Assembly (NCBI GenBank): GCA_030145005.1
Contig: JAQYWJ010000114.1
Span: 1-6,904, forward strand
Source: Desulfobacter sp.
GTDB lineage: Bacteria; Desulfobacterota; Desulfobacteria; Desulfobacterales; Desulfobacteraceae
Length of the DNA: 6,904 bases
Direction: 5' to 3'
Shown: piece by piece, positions 4,159 to 6,904 of the stretch
Layout of the letters: every line of letters starts with the position of its first letter
Numbering within the stretch: the first letter of the stretch is position 1
Position numbers and translations under genes: made by a program
The notes under the pieces: generated by a model
What the model was told of the DNA's origin: nothing
Seen by the model: only the letters and a program-made list of their open reading frames with translations
Database searches by the model: none

Positions 4159-6213
4159 ATGATCAGATTCTTAAAGTGGGTCGTCGTTACGATAGGCATT
4201 CTCGCCGGTTTGATTATCGGGGCTGCTGTACTGGTCCCCATGTTTGTGGATGTCGGAAAGTATCTGCCGGACATTGAAGCTATGGTGACCCGGCAGACCG
4301 GACGCAGTTTTTCCATGGGCGACGATATCAAACTGTCCCTGTTCCCCTGGGCCGGGATTCGTCTGTCTGACTTGACCCTGGGCAATCCTGAAGGATTTGA
4401 GGAAAAGCCCATGATCACGGTGAAAAGCTTTGAAGCCCGGGTAAAGGTCCTGCCCCTTTTTTCCAAACAGATTCAGGTGGAAAAATTCATTGTGGAGTCT
4501 CCCAGTATTGCGTTGGTTAAAAATAAGGCAGGTCTGGGGAATTGGGAAAATATAGGGTCCTCGAATATTGGCGGTTCGGATCAGGGTGATCAGGCCCAAT
4601 CCACCGACCCTGCGGAGGACACCTCTGCAAAAACACAGACAGCTGGCACAGAGCTTCCCATTGAATCACTTATCGTTGAACGGTTTGCCGTCTTCAACGG
4701 GTTCCTCTCCTATGTGGACAAGGGCAGCGGCCTGTCCAAAAAGCTTTCAGATCTTAATTTAGATCTGTCCGGCATCAGCCTTGATAAAGCCATTGACATT
4801 ACCTTGGGTGCCAAAATGGACGGAAAACCCCTATCTTTGACCGGCACAGCCGGGCCTGTGGGGAAAAATCCCGGTGCCGCGGATATTGATTTTGATCTTA
4901 TGGTCAAGGCGCTGGATCAACTGGCTCTTTCCCTTAAAGGCCGGCTGATTAAACCCATGACCGAACAGAACGTTGATCTGGCCGTTGATCTGGCGCCGTT
5001 TTCGCCTAAAAAGCTGTTTGTCACCCTGGATCAGGCCTTTCCCATTGAAACCGGTGATGCCTTAGCCCTGGATAAGCTCTCCCTGAAAGCGGTTGTCAAA
5101 GGGTCCGCTAAGTCAGTGAGCGTATCAGACGGGGTCTTGGTGCTGGATGATTCTACCATGAATTTTAGTGCCCGGGCCCAGGCGTTTGAAAAACCGGATC
5201 TTAAATTTATCCTTTCCCTGGATAAGATTGATGTGGACCGTTATCTGCCTTCGGCAACGGAAAAGGATTCGGGCCGGGCTGCTTCAGCCAAGGACGGGTC
5301 CACGGCCATGGGCACCGGTAAGGGCAGCAGAAAAACCAGTACCATTGATTATGCGCCTTTGCGCAGGATGGTGCTGGATGCAAAGGTGAACATTGGCAGC
5401 CTTAAGGTCGCGGGATTAAGCATGGCCAATATTACAGCCTCTCTGGCAGGCAAAAACGGAGTGTTTACCCTGGATCCTTTTTCCATGGATCTGTACCAGG
5501 GAAAGGCTGGGGCAAAGGCCAGGGTTGATGTGCGTAAAAATACCCCGACAACAAACCTGCACCTGACAACCAGCAACGTTCAGGCCGGGTCCGTCATCCG
5601 GGACAGTATGGGCAAGGATATTATTGAAGGGGCACTGGCCTCGGATATTTCCCTTTCCATGACCGGTGACACCCTGGATATGATTAAAAAGACCCTGGCC
5701 GGCAAAGGACAGCTTAAATTTATTGATGGTGCTATTGTGGGTGTTGATATTGCCGGCACCATCCGTAATGCCAAGGCAGGCATTGGCCTGGGTGAGTACA
5801 CCACGGAAAAGCCGAGAACCGATTTTGCCGAACTTAAGATTCCATATACAGCAGCCAAGGGCCTTGTAAAAATTTCGGAGGCCTCTCTTGTCTCCCCCCT
5901 GTTAAGGCTTGTTGCCAACGGACAGACCCTTCTGGTAAAAGAAACTCTGGATTTCAGGATTGAGCCGAAACTGGTGGCCACGCTTAAGGGGCAGGGGGAC
6001 ACCAAGGACCGTTCAGGGCTATTGATTCCCCTTGTGATAACCGGCACTTGGGAAAATCCAAAGGTGCGGCCGGATCTTGAAGCCGTATTAAAGAACCGGC
6101 TGCCCGACGCTGATGAGCTCAAACAACTCATTAACGGTGACGGATCGGACTCTGGTGAAAAAACTGACATTAAGGATACAGCCAAGGGGCTGATAAAGGG
6201 TTTGTTTAATTAA
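4159..6213 (+). CDS. AsmA family inner-membrane/periplasmic protein
   Basis: The protein has 684 aa, close to E. coli AsmA (617 aa). A single N-terminal membrane anchor (about 7-30) is followed by the AsmA N-terminal domain: TGRSFSMGDDIKLSLFPW (47-64), then IRLSDLTLGNPEGF, then KVLPLFSKQIQVEKFIVESP and NKAGLGNWENI, the typical 'phi-x-G-N-W' turn. Beta-rich repetitive sequence fills the middle. The C-terminal AsmA-type domain covers about 510-650, with GQLKFIDGAIVGVDI, then TDFAELKIPYTAAKGLVKI, then VITGTWENPKVRPDL. Two polar low-complexity linkers (133-166 and 365-396) separate the blocks. AsmA-like proteins are thought to form periplasmic beta-groove structures that take part in lipid movement or outer-membrane assembly; which applies here is not visible. 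AAGGAG lies 6 nt before the ATG. The gene is followed after 20 bp by a DUF4197 gene and is probably co-transcribed with it. No clear own promoter is seen; the MITE-like insertion occupies the place where one would lie. Confidence 0.93.
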   Translation: MIRFLKWVVVTIGILAGLIIGAAVLVPMFVDVGKYLPDIEAMVTRQTGRSFSMGDDIKLSLFPWAGIRLSDLTLGNPEGFEEKPMITVKSFEARVKVLPLFSKQIQVEKFIVESPSIALVKNKAGLGNWENIGSSNIGGSDQGDQAQSTDPAEDTSAKTQTAGTELPIESLIVERFAVFNGFLSYVDKGSGLSKKLSDLNLDLSGISLDKAIDITLGAKMDGKPLSLTGTAGPVGKNPGAADIDFDLMVKALDQLALSLKGRLIKPMTEQNVDLAVDLAPFSPKKLFVTLDQAFPIETGDALALDKLSLKAVVKGSAKSVSVSDGVLVLDDSTMNFSARAQAFEKPDLKFILSLDKIDVDRYLPSATEKDSGRAASAKDGSTAMGTGKGSRKTSTIDYAPLRRMVLDAKVNIGSLKVAGLSMANITASLAGKNGVFTLDPFSMDLYQGKAGAKARVDVRKNTPTTNLHLTTSNVQAGSVIRDSMGKDIIEGALASDISLSMTGDTLDMIKKTLAGKGQLKFIDGAIVGVDIAGTIRNAKAGIGLGEYTTEKPRTDFAELKIPYTAAKGLVKISEASLVSPLLRLVANGQTLLVKETLDFRIEPKLVATLKGQGDTKDRSGLLIPLVITGTWENPKVRPDLEAVLKNRLPDADELKQLINGDGSDSGEKTDIKDTAKGLIKGLFN

Positions 6214-6233
6214 TTATAGGAGGAGTGTTTAAA

Positions 6234-6904
6234 ATGTGTAAAAAAAGAATCAGCGTTTTAGCAGTAGCTCTTGTTTTTGCCTTTGTTCTGGGGGGGCAGG
6301 CGCCTGCTCTGGCCGGAAATTCCATGCTGGAGCAGGGCTCTTCATTGATTAAATCCCTAAACAAAAGCGGCAGTAGTGAAAGCAGTAACAGTTCTGACAG
6401 TTCCGGTTCAAGCGCCGGCAGCCTGACCAACAGCGAAATTATTTCCGGTCTTAAGGAGGCGTTGGAAACAGGCGCCGGAACCGTTGTCAGCCAGTTGGGC
6501 GCTGAAGACGGATTTAATTCCGATTCCAGCATCCATATCCCTTTGCCTTCCTATCTTTCCACGGCGCAGACCTTGATGGATAAGGCCGGGCTGGGGTCCT
6601 ATGCAGAGGACCTGGAACTGAAACTGAACCGGGCTGCCGAGGCGGCCACCCCCAAGGCCAAGGCGTTGTTTGTAAATGCCATTTCACAGATGTCCTTTGA
6701 CGATGCCAACAGCATTCTCAATGGCGCGGATGATGCTGCCACCCAGTATTTTAAGAAAAAAACCTCTGACGATCTCACCGAGGCCTTTACCCCGGTGGTG
6801 GAGGAGACCCTGGAAGAAATCGGGGCAATTAAATCCTATGACCGGATGATGGAAACATATAAATCCCTTCCCCTGGTTCCCGATGTAAAGGGCGATCTGG
6901 CAGA
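6234..6904 (+). CDS. DUF4197 family periplasmic protein, 3' end cut by window
   Basis: I read this frame by hand: 223 codons are open to the window edge. A Sec signal peptide (MCKKR, hydrophobic 6-21, ALA cleavage site after Ala27) is followed by a serine-rich linker (45-63). The DUF4197 domain follows: EIISGLKEALETG (68-80), VSQLGAEDGF, HIPLPSYL (101-108), LELKLNRAAEAATPKAKALF (127-146), ISQMSFDDANSILNG (150-164), DDAATQYFKKKTSDDL (166-181) and FTPVVEETL. In the family a short C-terminal part, usually ending in a GLF-type motif, follows; it lies beyond the window. The function of DUF4197 is not established; members are exported helical proteins. AGGAGG (6218-6223) precedes the ATG by 10 nt, and only 20 bp separate it from the asmA stop, so it should share that transcript and perhaps a role in the envelope. 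A lipoprotein is unlikely, since Cys2 precedes the hydrophobic core. Confidence 0.92.
   Translation, partial: MCKKRISVLAVALVFAFVLGGQAPALAGNSMLEQGSSLIKSLNKSGSSESSNSSDSSGSSAGSLTNSEIISGLKEALETGAGTVVSQLGAEDGFNSDSSIHIPLPSYLSTAQTLMDKAGLGSYAEDLELKLNRAAEAATPKAKALFVNAISQMSFDDANSILNGADDAATQYFKKKTSDDLTEAFTPVVEETLEEIGAIKSYDRMMETYKSLPLVPDVKGDLA

Noticed and set aside
5580..6532. Minus-strand ORFs of 201 and 108 codons over the asmA end and DUF4197 start
   Set aside because: Both overlap well-supported plus-strand genes and read as Ser/Leu/Pro-rich antisense translation.
1..6904. CRISPR array, tRNA, rRNA or phage genes
   Set aside because: No regularly spaced direct repeats, cloverleaf-like sequence or phage-type proteins were seen.

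Overview
The window reads as a chromosomal segment of a Gram-negative bacterium. Signal-peptide proteins, an AsmA-type inner-membrane/periplasmic protein and a periplasmic DUF4197 protein all imply a cell envelope with a periplasm. The gene set and the style of the dispersed inverted-repeat element fit a deltaproteobacterium of the Desulfobacterota (Desulfobacteraceae-like). That placement is an inference from general impression and rests on no marker gene.

Left half, minus strand (1-3002): a tightly packed three-gene operon. In transcription order it holds a secreted retropepsin-like 'zinc protease' family protein (3002-2475, TTG start), a membrane protein with an inactivated transglutaminase-like periplasmic domain followed by seven membrane helices (2478-943), and a cytoplasmic ATP-grasp protein related to RimK alpha-L-glutamate ligases (950-1, cut by the window edge). 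The genes overlap by 4 and 8 nt. Together they suggest an envelope-spanning system: a peptide-ligating enzyme inside, a non-catalytic peptide-binding receptor or transducer in the membrane, and an aspartic peptidase outside. The substrate is unknown.

Centre (3003-3420): a divergent, AT-rich intergenic region. It carries candidate promoters for both directions, an ATTATAAA/TTTATAAT dyad before the protease gene, and a perfect 6-3-6 dyad on the likely -10 region of the rightward gene. It also has a short upstream ORF with a strong Shine-Dalgarno that overlaps the next gene start.

Right half, plus strand (3421-6904): a thiol peroxidase gene (tpx), then a 13-bp perfect hairpin. After it comes a 141-bp imperfect-palindrome MITE-like element bounded by exact 6-bp TAAATA direct repeats. 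It sits directly in front of the Shine-Dalgarno of an AsmA-family gene, and a DUF4197 gene with a signal peptide follows 20 bp later and runs off the right edge. AsmA and DUF4197 look co-transcribed. The rightward AsmA-DUF4197 half is visibly richer in G+C than the leftward operon.

The best candidates for a less-described system are the protease/inactive-transglutaminase/ATP-grasp operon and the mobile inverted-repeat element that rebuilt the asmA upstream region.
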